From NCBI GenBank assembly GCA_020860645.1, contig JAJBTX010000067.1, positions 1 to 48,458 of the forward strand: 48,458 nucleotides of DNA, in the 5' to 3' direction. This document shows, one piece after another, positions 1 through 11,500 of the stretch. The DNA is from Lachnospiraceae bacterium (GTDB taxonomy: Bacteria > Bacillota > Clostridia > Lachnospirales > Lachnospiraceae). The notes under the pieces were generated by a model. It was not told the DNA's origin. It worked only from the letters and a program-made list of their open reading frames with translations, and made no database searches. Within the stretch, counting starts at the first letter, position 1. Each line of letters opens with the position of its first letter. Both the position numbers and the translations under genes were made by a program.

Positions 1-834
1 GAACTGATGCCTTATGGCGAGCAGTTTCAAAAGGTTGTTGCAATCATAGAGTCTGCAAGGGAACGGGCATACCGCAAGGTAAATGAAGAACTGATTTTGA
101 TGTATCGTGACATTGGTGAATACATCAGCAAACAATCTGAAAGCGCTGAGTATGGCGACGCTTTTGTGCAGAAGCTGGCAGATTTCTTTGCTGAAAACTA
201 TCCTGATCTGAAAGGCTTCAATCGCCGGGGGCTTTACAGAATGAAGCAATTTTATGAGTTATACAGGGACGAGGAAAAAGTGTCAACGCTGTTGACACAA
301 TTGAGCTGGTCGAATCATCTGAAAATCATGTCGGCCTGCAAGACGATGGATGAGCGCATTTTCTATATGAATATGTGCATCAAAGAAAAATACAGCGCGA
401 GGGAGCTTGCAAGGCAGATTGACAGCGGCTACTATGAAAGGTATATGCTGTCTCAAAAGCCGTTGCCGCCTGCCATTGAAGAAGCAAAAAAAGCAACCGG
501 CAATGTTTTCCTTGATAATTATGTTCTTGATTTTCTTGATGTTCCTGATACAGTGTCAGAACATGACCTGCAAAAGTCCATCATACGAAATTTGAAGGAC
601 TTCATACTTGAAATAGGCAAGGATTTCACGTTTATTGGAGAGGAATACCGTGTGCAGGTCGGGAAACACGATTATTTTATTGACCTGCTGTTTTACCACA
701 GAGGGCTATCCTGCCTTGCGGCATTTGAATTGAAAATAGGCGAATTTAAGCCGGAGTATGTAGGAAAGATGAACCTTTACCTGGAAGCGCTTGACCCGGC
801 TTTTAAAAACGAGCAAAATAAAGTCAGACTTTAG
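1..834 (+). CDS. DUF1016 / PDDEXK nuclease-domain protein, truncated at the 3' end (5' end at window edge)
   Basis: The protein matches the YhcG/DUF1016 family: an N-terminal winged-helix-like half (residues about 10-150, with LSWSNHLKIMSACKTMDER) and a C-terminal PDDEXK-type nuclease half. Visible nuclease residues are the Asp in DYFIDLLFYH and the Glu/Lys in AAFELKIGEF. Family members are DNA-associated and often carried on mobile or defence islands. The frame is open to base 1, so ATG 7 may not be the true start. After LEALD (near base 795) the family sequence stops and 12 unrelated residues lead to TAG; family members normally run about 60-70 residues further. The gene is therefore broken, and the break coincides with an inverted repeat (804-848). 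Family call is secure; activity is doubtful. Confidence 0.85.
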   Translation, partial: ELMPYGEQFQKVVAIIESARERAYRKVNEELILMYRDIGEYISKQSESAEYGDAFVQKLADFFAENYPDLKGFNRRGLYRMKQFYELYRDEEKVSTLLTQLSWSNHLKIMSACKTMDERIFYMNMCIKEKYSARELARQIDSGYYERYMLSQKPLPPAIEEAKKATGNVFLDNYVLDFLDVPDTVSEHDLQKSIIRNLKDFILEIGKDFTFIGEEYRVQVGKHDYFIDLLFYHRGLSCLAAFELKIGEFKPEYVGKMNLYLEALDPAFKNEQNKVRL

Positions 835-848
835 ATTTCTCGTTTTTA
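804..848. repeat. Nested inverted repeat at the broken end of the DUF1016 gene
   Basis: Outer 10-bp perfect arms TAAAAACGAG (804-813) and CTCGTTTTTA (839-848) enclose inner perfect arms TAAAGTC (819-825) and GACTTTA (827-833). The structure spans the stop codon of the truncated nuclease gene. It may be a terminator or the scar or end of a recombination event. Confidence 0.6.
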
Positions 849-880
849 TGTATAAAAATACCCGGTCGCGGAACACACAG

Positions 881-923
881 AGCGGCGGGAAAACCAGCAT
901 GACAAGTTGGTTTTCCCGCCGCT
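881..923 (-). terminator. Strong hairpin, likely terminator of the recombinase-like gene
   Basis: A perfect 16-bp inverted repeat (881-896 and 908-923) with an 11-nt loop lies 39 bp beyond the stop codon of the minus-strand recombinase-like gene. The T-run after the stem on the minus strand is weak, so termination efficiency is uncertain. It could also act on transcripts from the truncated nuclease gene. Confidence 0.6.
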
Positions 924-962
924 CACGCATTCAGAATCGTCAATACATTACATTTCCGGTGC

Positions 963-2414
963 TCAGCGATACAGCTTCTCGACAAGCTCCTCCCGGCTGG
1001 CCGCTGCGCGGGGCATGTAGCGCCGGATCACCTGCTGCGGGGAGGCGAAGCCCATGAGCTCCGCGATCATATCGGACGTGGCTCCTGCCTGCACGGCCCG
1101 CATGGCGTAGGTGTCACGCAGCATGCGCAGCGACGGCCGCTCGATCCCGGCCAGCTTCGCGCGGCGGCGCAGCGCGGCGCTCATACGGTCGAGCGTAACC
1201 GGGCCGCCGTCCTCCGCGCGCAGCACGAAATCCTCCGGCGCGGCGTGATATTCCGCCTGCAGCCTCGCAAGCTCCTCACTCGTCGAGCGCGGCACCGGCA
1301 CCGTTCTCCTGCGTCGGCCTGAGACGCGCTCGAGATTCTCAATCTTTACCGCCGCATCGCCGGTCGCCGTGACCGCGCTCTTCAGGCGATCCTCCACGAC
1401 AACCGGATGCTTCACGACAAAATATCGAATATACAGCTGTCTGTCCGAGGTATTCACGTCCTTCCAGCGCAGCGCGGCAGCCTCGCTCATGGAGATACCG
1501 GTGCGCAGCACGAGCAGATAGCCGATACCGAGCGGATAACCGTCCTCACCGCGGTAATCCGCCAGATAAGGTTCCAGTAAAGAGAGCTGCTCATCGTCCA
1601 GCCACTCACAGGTCTCCGACAGATTCTTCTGCTCCGGCAGCCAGGCGAGCCGCGTGCAGGGATTCTCGTCGATCAGCCGGTGTTTCTGCGCATCACGCAG
1701 ACAGCCGCTGAGAACAGACAAGGTATTCCTCACCGTTCCTTCTGTCAGATCTCCGTCTTTTCCGCTGCGCAGCTCCGAGAGCCAGTCCCCGACTTTCTCC
1801 GCCGTAATCTCCTCCAACCGCATCCACCCGAATCGGTTCAGGATATGACGCTCCATCGTGTCGGCGTACAGCTGAATCGTCGTTTCCTTCACAATCTGCG
1901 GCAATACCTCCCGCAGCCAGATATATACCCAGTCGTCCAGCGTTTCGACAACGGAAGACTCCCCGCGCAGAAATACGCGGAGCTTCTCCTCCTTCCCGCT
2001 GTCATAATCTCTTTCTCGAAAATCTCCGGCCGCGCTCTCCGGCTTCAGCCAGTCGCAGCCGCAGCTCGTGACCTTTCCCTCGCGCAGCGAACGGAACGGA
2101 ACGCTCAGCTCCTTCCCGCAGTCGCAGCGACAGATCACTTTCCTGCGGGTCGTCTTGTCCTCAGGATCGAGCCCCAGCACCGTCAGCCTGCCGTAGCGTC
2201 GTCCCGTCAGGTCTCTGGAGGAGACGGCCAGACAGCCGCAGCTTTTCTTTGTACCGTTCTGCAGGCGGTAGCCCGCAGCCAGACAGGTGTTTCTGCAGTC
2301 GCAGACGCACGCCCACATACCGACCCGCTGCTTACGCTCCTGCGCATAGCCAGCGCGGCCGGTCACCGTCAGCCTGCCAAAGCGCAGGCCGGTCAGGTCT
2401 TTGCCGGATGCCAT
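963..2414 (-). CDS. Tyrosine-recombinase-like protein with two N-terminal Cys-rich zinc-binding-type repeats and a degenerate active site
   Basis: Residues about 5-63 and 66-121 are two tandem copies of a module with the pattern DLTGxRxGRLTV...CxCDC...SCGC, a probable zinc-binding DNA-recognition unit known mostly from phage AP2/HNH-type proteins. Residues about 150-250 resemble a SAM-like core-binding domain, and 265-483 a tyrosine-recombinase catalytic domain. The active site looks eroded. The box I Arg expected after TG is Ser (LRTGISMSEAAALRW). The HxxR motif reads RMLR. The late LGH motif reads MGFAS. The terminal Tyr is present in RRYMPRA. It starts at ATG with AAGGAGG 7-8 nt upstream. 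It may be a DNA-binding regulator or a divergent integrase. It has its own hairpin terminator, and no att site could be identified. Confidence 0.8.
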   Translation of the reverse strand: MASGKDLTGLRFGRLTVTGRAGYAQERKQRVGMWACVCDCRNTCLAAGYRLQNGTKKSCGCLAVSSRDLTGRRYGRLTVLGLDPEDKTTRRKVICRCDCGKELSVPFRSLREGKVTSCGCDWLKPESAAGDFRERDYDSGKEEKLRVFLRGESSVVETLDDWVYIWLREVLPQIVKETTIQLYADTMERHILNRFGWMRLEEITAEKVGDWLSELRSGKDGDLTEGTVRNTLSVLSGCLRDAQKHRLIDENPCTRLAWLPEQKNLSETCEWLDDEQLSLLEPYLADYRGEDGYPLGIGYLLVLRTGISMSEAAALRWKDVNTSDRQLYIRYFVVKHPVVVEDRLKSAVTATGDAAVKIENLERVSGRRRRTVPVPRSTSEELARLQAEYHAAPEDFVLRAEDGGPVTLDRMSAALRRRAKLAGIERPSLRMLRDTYAMRAVQAGATSDMIAELMGFASPQQVIRRYMPRAAASREELVEKLYR

Positions 2415-2580
2415 AGTCTCCCCTCCTTTCCGAATTTCTCTGCCTTTGATACCTCTCTTACTGCGTTCACCGCTCCGCCATCACTGTTTACCTGAAAGCC
2501 TCTTCAAAAGGCCATGCAAACTGCAAGCCCGCAAGAACACACAGCCCTCGAGCCGGCGTTTCATCGTGTGAGCCACTTTC

Positions 2581-5500
2581 TTACTCCCGCTCCCCGTTCT
2601 TTTTGCGGCGTACAAAGTACAGTCCGCCAAGCAGCGCCGTGATCGCGGCGAGCAGCGCCATCAGCGTGTAAATGCCATTCTCGGTCTGGTCAGTCAGCGT
2701 GATTTCCGCACTGCTGTACAGGTCGTAGAGACCCGCCGCGGCAAGGTAGTTGACCTTTTCGTTCTCGCTCATAAGATCAGACGTGGATGTGCCCATCAGC
2801 GCACCGGTCTCGTAGACCTCGTATTCATCGCTGTCAGCCGAAATAATCACCGTGTAATCGGACATCTTTGTCACTTCAGACGCATCTTTCGCCTCACTCT
2901 TTGCAGACCCGGTGGTTCCGGCCGCCTCCCCGGCGCCGGAGCTGTCGCCCTCAGCAGAAGCCGTACCTTCCTCATCCGCCCCTCCGGATATCCCGGACCC
3001 GGATTCGGAATCCTCTGCCGCGGAGCCCTCTTCGCTCTCCTCGTCAGTGCCCGAAGCCTCTTCAATCCCGCTGACGCCCGTTTCCGACGCCGCACTGCCT
3101 GCGGAAGCCTCTGCGCCATCATCCTGCGTAACGCCTGTATCGCCTGCGCCGCCCGCAGCCGCCTCCTGGCTGTCCTCACCTGAAGCACCGATTGCCTCTT
3201 TCCCGGCCGTATCCGCTGTATCTTTCGAGCTGCCCCCGGCCGTTCCCGCTTCCTCCGCGGTACCGGACTCTTCGTCTCTGTTCGCTTCCGCCGCATCCTC
3301 TGCGGCCTCCGCCGTACCGCGCTCGTCTGCTGTACCTTCCGGGTCGGCCTCGGCCGTTCCGTCCGTATCCTCCGAACCTCCCAGATGAGCCTCCGCTGTT
3401 CCCGTCTCCGCGGACAGGCCGTTCACAAGCTCCAGAGCCTCCGCCGAGTATGGATTCGCGTTCAGCTGATCAATCAGACTCGCCGAGCTCTCCGCTGTGG
3501 TGATGACCTGGCCGCTCGTCAGGCTCGACGCCCAGTGCGAAAACGCGCTGATCAGGTAGGAAATAAATCCGCCCTCCGACTCCTCCGTCTCACTGTCAAA
3601 GGTATTCAGGATTTCTCCCGATAAGTAGTCAAATACAATAGCAGAGCCGTCTGTGTACAGAATGATCAGGATCGTCTGGTCCGTGTTCAGCGTATTGGAC
3701 ATCTGCGCGATGCCGCTCGTGCTGACCTCCTCGGGCCAGGTCAGCGTATCCCCGAAGGAATAGGTGACCAACTCGCCCTCCGACAATACTGCCAGATAGG
3801 TCTCACCCAGATAGGTGTCGTACAGGATGCCGAAGGGATCGAGCTCCACATCCGGATCAAAGCCCACCGAGCTTCCGTCCTTGAACAACAGCATCGTCTC
3901 CTGGCGGGTGACGCCGGAATCGCTGATGATATAACTGAAGTTCCGGTAGCTCTCCACCTGTCCCGCATCGGTGCTGAAGGAGTAGATCGCCTGGTTCTCC
4001 GTGAGGAATCCCTCGCTCTCCACGTCTTCCGAATCACCGGCTGTCTCGACGACCGTATAATCGTCCGCCGTCCCGCTGCTCGCGGCAGCCTCCGCCACGG
4101 TCTCCGAAATATTGCGCGTGCAGGTACCGGACTCCAGATCGTAGATCTCTCCGTCGTCCGTAAGCGCCTGACCGTCCGCCAGGTTCAGGATCGTGAGCGC
4201 GTCCGCATCTTCCGCATCGCTCCAGCCGGAGGCCGTCAGCACTTCGCCGTCCTGATTGGTCAGGCCGTCGCTGCGGATCAGATAATAGTCGTCCTCCCAC
4301 ACCAGTACCTTCCGCTGGTAATCGGACGGCTGTATGATATAGGAAGCCGTCTCCGAACCATTGTCCAGCGTAAGCTCCAGCTCGGAATTATAGTCATACG
4401 GAATCGTAAGCACCGTATTCGCCAACGTCGTGGTCGCCACAACGGCGCCGCTCTCGTCATAGACGGTGACGATGATGTCCGAAGGCTCGCCGGAGGCCAT
4501 CTCCTCCGCGGCGTTGACGCCGCCGAAGAGCAACGACAGGGTCGTGGACACGGCGGACGCCGAATAGCTGCTCCCCTCCGATTCCGTAAACTCGATCGTG
4601 AGCGTCTCCACACTGCCCGCGTGGATCGACGCCGTCTGCAGCGTCGCCTGCAGGCTTGTCAGGGAAGCACTGCTCCCATCATCCGGAATTTCAATATTTA
4701 ATTCACTGGATGCAATCGCGCCTGGCCACGTGTACTGGCTTTCAAGCAGCGTGGACTCTGATACGACCTTCAGCTTCGGCATGTAACCGCTGGAAGCTGT
4801 ACTCGTATCGTAGCCGCCGGTTCCGCTGGACCAGCCGAAGTAACTCGTGTAGTTATCCGGCGTCTTGAGATCCGTCGTAGAAACTGTCAGTACCTTGTCA
4901 GTACTTCCCTCACTGCTCGACCATGCATCGAAAGTCCCACTCGCGTAAGTGTATCCACTCACCGACGTTCCCATGCTGCTATTCTGGTAGATACGTAATC
5001 CCCAGGCGCCGTTATCTTCAGAGTTATTCGACGAGCGGACAGCCTTTCCATTCTCGTTCACCGCATACCAGTCTCTGGATGTGGAACTGCTGTTGATATA
5101 AGTCGCCAGCACATTGTCCTCGAAAAATTCTCCATACATATAGTCATAATAATCATCATCGGATGTCAGAGCCGTGCCGTTAGCGTCCACCGGCTGATCA
5201 GCTATCTTAATGCTGCCAATGAGACCGGCCACATAACTGGTCGCGCTCAGATCAGTGACAAAATAACTGTCATAGCACTTGAGCGCCATACCGGTCGGCA
5301 GACTGCTGCTGTAATAGAAATTCAGCGCGTAACCGAACGCGGATCCGACATAGCTGTTGGCCGTAATAATTGCGTCGACCGCATTATTATAATAGAAGCC
5401 CCCGGCCGTATAACCTGCCAGACCGCCCGCGTACTGCTCCGCTGTGATCGTGCTGTTATACACGGTATTGTTGTAGGCGCTGAACGTATAGTTATATCCG

Positions 5501-8500
5501 ATCAGGCCGCCCGCGTAGTTCGTCGTAGCCGTAATCGTACATCCGTCTACCACATTGCTGTATACAGAAAAGCTGCTGCTTCTTACCGCCCGATACCCTT
5601 TAAGACCGCCCGCGTAGTTCTGCGCCTGGATCGTGCAGTCCTTCACCAGACTATACCGAACCTGCACTGGGGTAGAGCCCTGCATACCGCCCGCGGAATT
5701 TTTCGCCGCTGTAATCGTACACCTATAGGCCGTGCAATAATATGTATAACCGCTCGTGCCCACGACTCCGCCGACCACGGAGCCGTTCGTCGCCGTCACC
5801 GTGCTGTTGCTTACCGTTACATAGTATATGGTAAAATAGTTTTTACAGCTCCCGACAAATCCCCCCACATTCGCGTTGCCGGTGCTGGTTCCGCTGACAT
5901 AACAGCCGTCCACCGTGTGGTCATAAAGTGCGGAGCCGCTGTCCCAGTAACCATAGCAACCGCCGACGCTCGTCGTCCCGGTGACCAGGCTGGCGGATAT
6001 GGAGTTATTCTCACTTGTGGATACCGGGATCGCCAGGCCCACAAGACCGCCCACATAGCTTCCGCCCTGCACCTTGATGGAGCTGATTGCAATGTCGTTC
6101 AGGGCTGCGCTGTCCAGATATCCGATCAGACCGCCCACATAGCTGCTGCTGGCCGCTCTCAGGGTGAAGCCCGAGGTCATATTGGCGGAGGCAACGCCGT
6201 CCGTCACACCGTCGATACTGTCATCGCTTCCGTAGGCGCTTACATTCTTCACCGCCGCATTCTGATATCCCGCCAGAGCGCCGATATAGCTTCCGCCGGT
6301 GGTCGTGATCGAAATACCAATCAGTGTCACATCTTCCATCGTGCCCTGACTGTAGGCCACGCAGCCTACATAACTGTACTTCTTCGATGTGATACTGATA
6401 TTCTCAAAGGTCACATTCTCAATCGCCGCCATATTATCACGGATAACTCCCATACGGCTTCCCGACGATGTGCTGTCCGAGTTCTCCAGCGTAATGCTAT
6501 AGAACTTAAGATTGCTGATCTGCGTAGTCGCCGTAGCAATAAAGGAAGGCTGCGTCCCCGTATATTTAAAATTACCCAGATAGGGGGTGCCGCTATCATT
6601 CTGGAGCTGCCCTTCCAGACGGTTGATGCTCAGTTCTCTGCTGCCGGAGGCCAGGGTTGTTCCGCCGAAATCCAGATCATGGATAACACGGAAGTTTTCC
6701 TGATTTTTGCCATAAAGAGCCATCACTTCATCCCAATCGGATTTGGTGACGATCGTGCGGTACAGTGGATGCTCTGTCACACTGCCGCCTGCATCCGCCC
6801 ACAGATTCGTGATATCAAATTCCAGCTTCGCGCTCTTTTTCACGCCTCCCGCGCTCGCGCTGATACGATAGCTGTCGAAATAGTTGTTTACCACTACCTC
6901 GCAGGTCAGCTGGACCGGATAGAGATCATAGCTCTCCCCATCGATCGTGTACGAGGTAGTTGTACTGGCTGGCTGTGTCTTTGTCGAATCAATCGTCAGC
7001 GTCAAACCGCCGCTCTCCTCTGTAAGCGTCAGGCTGTTCAGCGTCTCCTCATCCGTACTCTGCAGATATACTGAGAGCTCCACCTGAAGATCACTGTATC
7101 CGGCCGACCCGTTGTAGGTTCCCGTGTCGGAATCCACTTCTACCGCCATGACGCCGCCGCCTATGGTGATATTCCCCTGACAGGGCAGAATCGTGCTGCC
7201 ATCCGTGGCGTAGAGGATCGGCAGGCTCCCTGCGGACACGCCATTGAAGCTCGTGCCGTCCTCCAGGGTACAGCTGTTATAGCGATAGCTGTCGCCCAGA
7301 TCCGCGGTCACCCGCAGATAGTAGGCGGAGGTAAGATTCGTCTTAGCCGCCAGCCTGGCTGTATAGCTTCCCAGTGTAGAGCTCGAAGCTCCGTTCAGCT
7401 GCTGATTTTCATAGGCCGTATTATTGCTGAATTTGGGTCGGGTCGTAGACACGCCACCCGCAATACGGCTGTCTGACACATCCGCCGTGGAACTGTAGAG
7501 TTCCCCGAGCGCCACGTTATTCATGATATAGTAGGTGCTCATGCCGTCCCAGCTCGTCGTCTGTGCTTCATAGTCCGAGGCGCTGCTGGTAGCAAAGCCC
7601 ACGATCCCGCCAAGATATCCGGCCTGGCTCACGATGTCCACCGCGCTCCAGCAGGAAGAGACCGCGCCCTCCGTGCTGCCCACGATCCCGCCTGCATTAG
7701 CATAGGCGGTAGTGATGCTCCCCTGCGCATAGCAGTTCTGAATCGAAGGAATGCCCGTCGCCACACCGACCAGGCCGCCGATGCCTCTCTGAGACGCCTG
7801 ACGATTCACATTTTCCAGATTCAGCACAAAACAATTCTCCACCGTCAGGCCGTTGATCTGCCCGATCAATCCGCCCTGGCAGACAGAGCTTCCCGAGGAA
7901 GATGCGGTAATCGTCACACCGTTCACCCCGCAGTCGCTGATGCTGCCGCCGTCCGCGTAGCCGACCAGGGCGCCAGCCCAGCCATAATTTGAGCTGATCG
8001 TCACATCGGTAAGGAAGACCCAGCTAATCTCTGTGTCCTCAGCACTTCCGATAAAGCCCTGATAAGATCCGTCGCTGCTGATGCTCAGACCGTCGACCGT
8101 CACATTCTCGACAGTAGCTCCCGACGTCTCCTTGAAGAAAGAGTCTCTGTCCAAAGAAAGACCGGAAAGGCTGTATCCGTTTCCGTCAAAGGTTCCCGTA
8201 AAGGTTCCCAGATTATAGAAACGTATTTCAGCTCCGCTGTCGGATGCGAATTCTGTAAAGTCGATATCCTCCAGCAGCTTATAATAGCCGTCAGAGTCAG
8301 AAATGTTGGCGGTAAGCCAGTTGTCCTGCGTCAGCCCCAGATAGAAGCCGATGGGAATCTCCTCATCGCAGGAGACCGCTGCGGAGCCCGTCACATAGCT
8401 GTAGCTGCTCAGTGTATAGGAATCCCGATAGCTCTGCGGCTCCACATACAGATTTACGATCCAGTTCCCTGACTCTGCGTCAAGCCCCTGGCTCTCAATT

Positions 8501-11500
8501 GTCACGGAAAGTCCATCAATGACAATATTCTCAATATCCACTCCCCAGGAATTGGTAAAGCTGAGCTTCAGCCGCCCGTAAACCGTCCCCTCCGTGGCGT
8601 CATCCTGCGTTTCCACCACCTCGCAGCCCATGTAAGCGGGAGCCACCGCCTGCCCGCCGGAAGGAATCGGGATATTGTACTGCTGGCTGGATATGCTGTC
8701 CGGCATATCAATCTTTGGCATATAGCCCAGATCGATCTGGCTGTCGATGAGCCAGGCGTCCGACCCGCCCAGACGCGAGCTGTACCAGCTGGACTCATAC
8801 AGCAGAGCATAGTTTGTCTCCTTCGTATATCCGTCCGCATAGCTGTTGCTGGTCGTATCGCTTCCGAAGTAACGGATATTCGATGTCGTGGCACTTGTGG
8901 AGGAGTAGCCAATTACTTGGCTGTAGTTAAAATAGAGTGAAGACGTCTGCTGCACTCCGTCCACAAAGCTGTAGCGATAGCGATCTCCCAGCGTGAAGCA
9001 GTTGCGGATGGTCGCTTCGTTCCGTCCACAGATGATACCCGTGTACTGCTCGCTGCTTCCGCTCTCCGTGACGATGTTCAGATAACCATAGCAGTTCTCG
9101 ATGACGCCTCCCGTGGAGTTGTAGCCCACGATCCCCGCCACGTACTGCCTGCTGCCGCTGCTTCCGGTGTAGACGCCGGAACCGGCCGTCAGGTTTTTCG
9201 CGCTGTACACATAGCCGTTTCGCACAGTGCCGCCGAAATTGGTCCTCACCAGACCCGAAACATTCGTCCCCACATAGTTCGAGGAGGACGCGTCATAATA
9301 GACGCAGAAATTCTCGATCAGGCCGGTGTTGACATTGATCGGCGCCGCCGTACTGTGGGCATATCTGCCGGAACCGTAGTCGTTGATCACCACAATATTG
9401 CGCAGCGTACCCTCATTGGATCTGATAAAGCTGGGGTATGTGACCGCCGTCCTGTTCGTCGTCCCGTCCAGGTGGAACTCCAGCACCATATTCTCGATCA
9501 ACGCATTCTGTGTCAGCTTCGCAAAGAAGTCGGCATCCGTTGACTTCGCGTATGTCAGGCTGATGGTGTGACCGTCAAAGTCAATACTGCCATTAAACGT
9601 ATAGTTCTGATTACTGCTGCTCAGCAGGGAGACCGAGTCTGTCGACGTATCGGAAAAACTCAGATCCGCCGTCACCAGGAATTTCCCGTTCGGATATGTT
9701 TTCAGCTTCTTACAATCTTCCTCACAGGCAATGATATAGATGGGTTCCTCTGTATTAAAATCGAGCTCATCCAGGATAATCTCCTGCTCCACGCCCGCAT
9801 CCTCATTCACATAGCAGACGCTCAGCACGAGATAATAGCTGTAATCCGTCGGAAGATGAAGCACAAGCTCCCCGTCGTAATACAGTCTCCCATATTCATC
9901 CACTTCCAGTACATATTCATCCCATACCTCCGGAGAGGTGACCTTGCCAGTCGCCTCGTTCGAGGAAAGCAGCCAATACTCGTCCGTATCCGCATCCGTC
10001 CAGTCTATTGTCAGAGAATCGGATTCATAAATCGTCAGGTACGCGACGGCATTTTCACTCAGGTTCTGAAGGTAATCCATCACGTCCACATCCAGAGTCA
10101 CCGTACTGTACAGACCGTTCTCCTCCATCACCATGTCCGTCATGGTCAGAGAGCCTTCGATTCCCCTGCCCGCAGTGAAGCTCCAGCTGCCGTCGGTCAG
10201 GTCATAGCTGGTATAGGACAGGCTGCTGCTCAGCGTCAGCCTGTCGGCCAGTACCTGCACCGTATAGACAGCGTCAGTGACCAGACCGCTGACTACCACC
10301 GGTCCGTCAATATAAGCATAGGTGTTTCCATTCTCATCCGTGTCATAAATCAGATCGTAGGTCTTCTTGGACACGACCGCGTTGTTCTGCGCCGGATAGG
10401 TGACGGTGACCATCACGCTCCCGCTGGTAATCGCGGAGTCATAGTCGTCGATCTCCACGCCATAGATATACGCCGTGTCGCCCACGATCACCAGCCCGCC
10501 TTCCGCATAGGACACCTGCGGCATATGCCTCAGAGTCGTGAAGCTCAGCGTCCGGTAGGAGCTGGTACTACTGTCCACATTGTGAGTCTTCTCTTCACTG
10601 GTCGCCGTATAAGCACCGGTCCCCGACGCATCCTCCGCGGACACCGCGATGGTGGTCGCTGTAGTCGTGACAGAGAGCTGATAGGACGTGGCGCTGTCAA
10701 GGTCGTCAAAGCAGAGCCACAGCACGCCTGCTCCGTCCGCGTCAAAGAGGTATTCCCAGGGCGTTTCATCTTCACTCCAGGAACTTGTCCCCAGATAAAG
10801 AGTGACCCCATTTTCTACCACTTCTCCATTCGCATCCAGGACGTCCACATTCAGCTTGTATTTGCCTTCATCCTCATCCAGAGTAACCCACTCGGCATTG
10901 GGATCGTCCGTTTCAAACATCTCGCGCGTGAGATTGATCGTATATACTGTGTCCCCGCTCGTGCGGTCGGTGACCGTCAGCGTGACCGCGCTCAGGAAAG
11001 GAACCAGATTTTCATTCGTCCTGGTCGTATTGAGCTGTACGGACAGGCGGGCGCCGTCTTCCGTCAGATAATCGGAGGCGCTCGAGAGCGAGTAGACCAC
11101 CTTGCCGTAAGCGCTTAAGTCCGTGGTGGTGAACAGGCCGCTGGCGATTGTATCCGTAACCGGATTATCGACTTCATCTCCCCGATCCGCCAGGTCATAG
11201 CAGGCCGTCACCTCAAGCCGGTAGGTCGTCCCCACCACCAGGTTGTAGTCCTCATCATCGCCCAGCGTCCAGGTGAACTCCCACACGCCGTCCTCACCCT
11301 CCACCGCAGTCGCGTCCGAGGTGGAGAAGGGTACCTTCTGGTAATACTGTGTATCTCCATTTTCATCCTTAAGATCTGTCCCCGCGTTGGTGCTGGTGAA
11401 CCACAGCGTCTCCGCAACAGTTGAACCGTTCTCATAGATGGAGAACCAGAGCTGATCGCCCTCCTCCGCGTTAACCAGCGCACCGTCCGTGTCAGTCACG

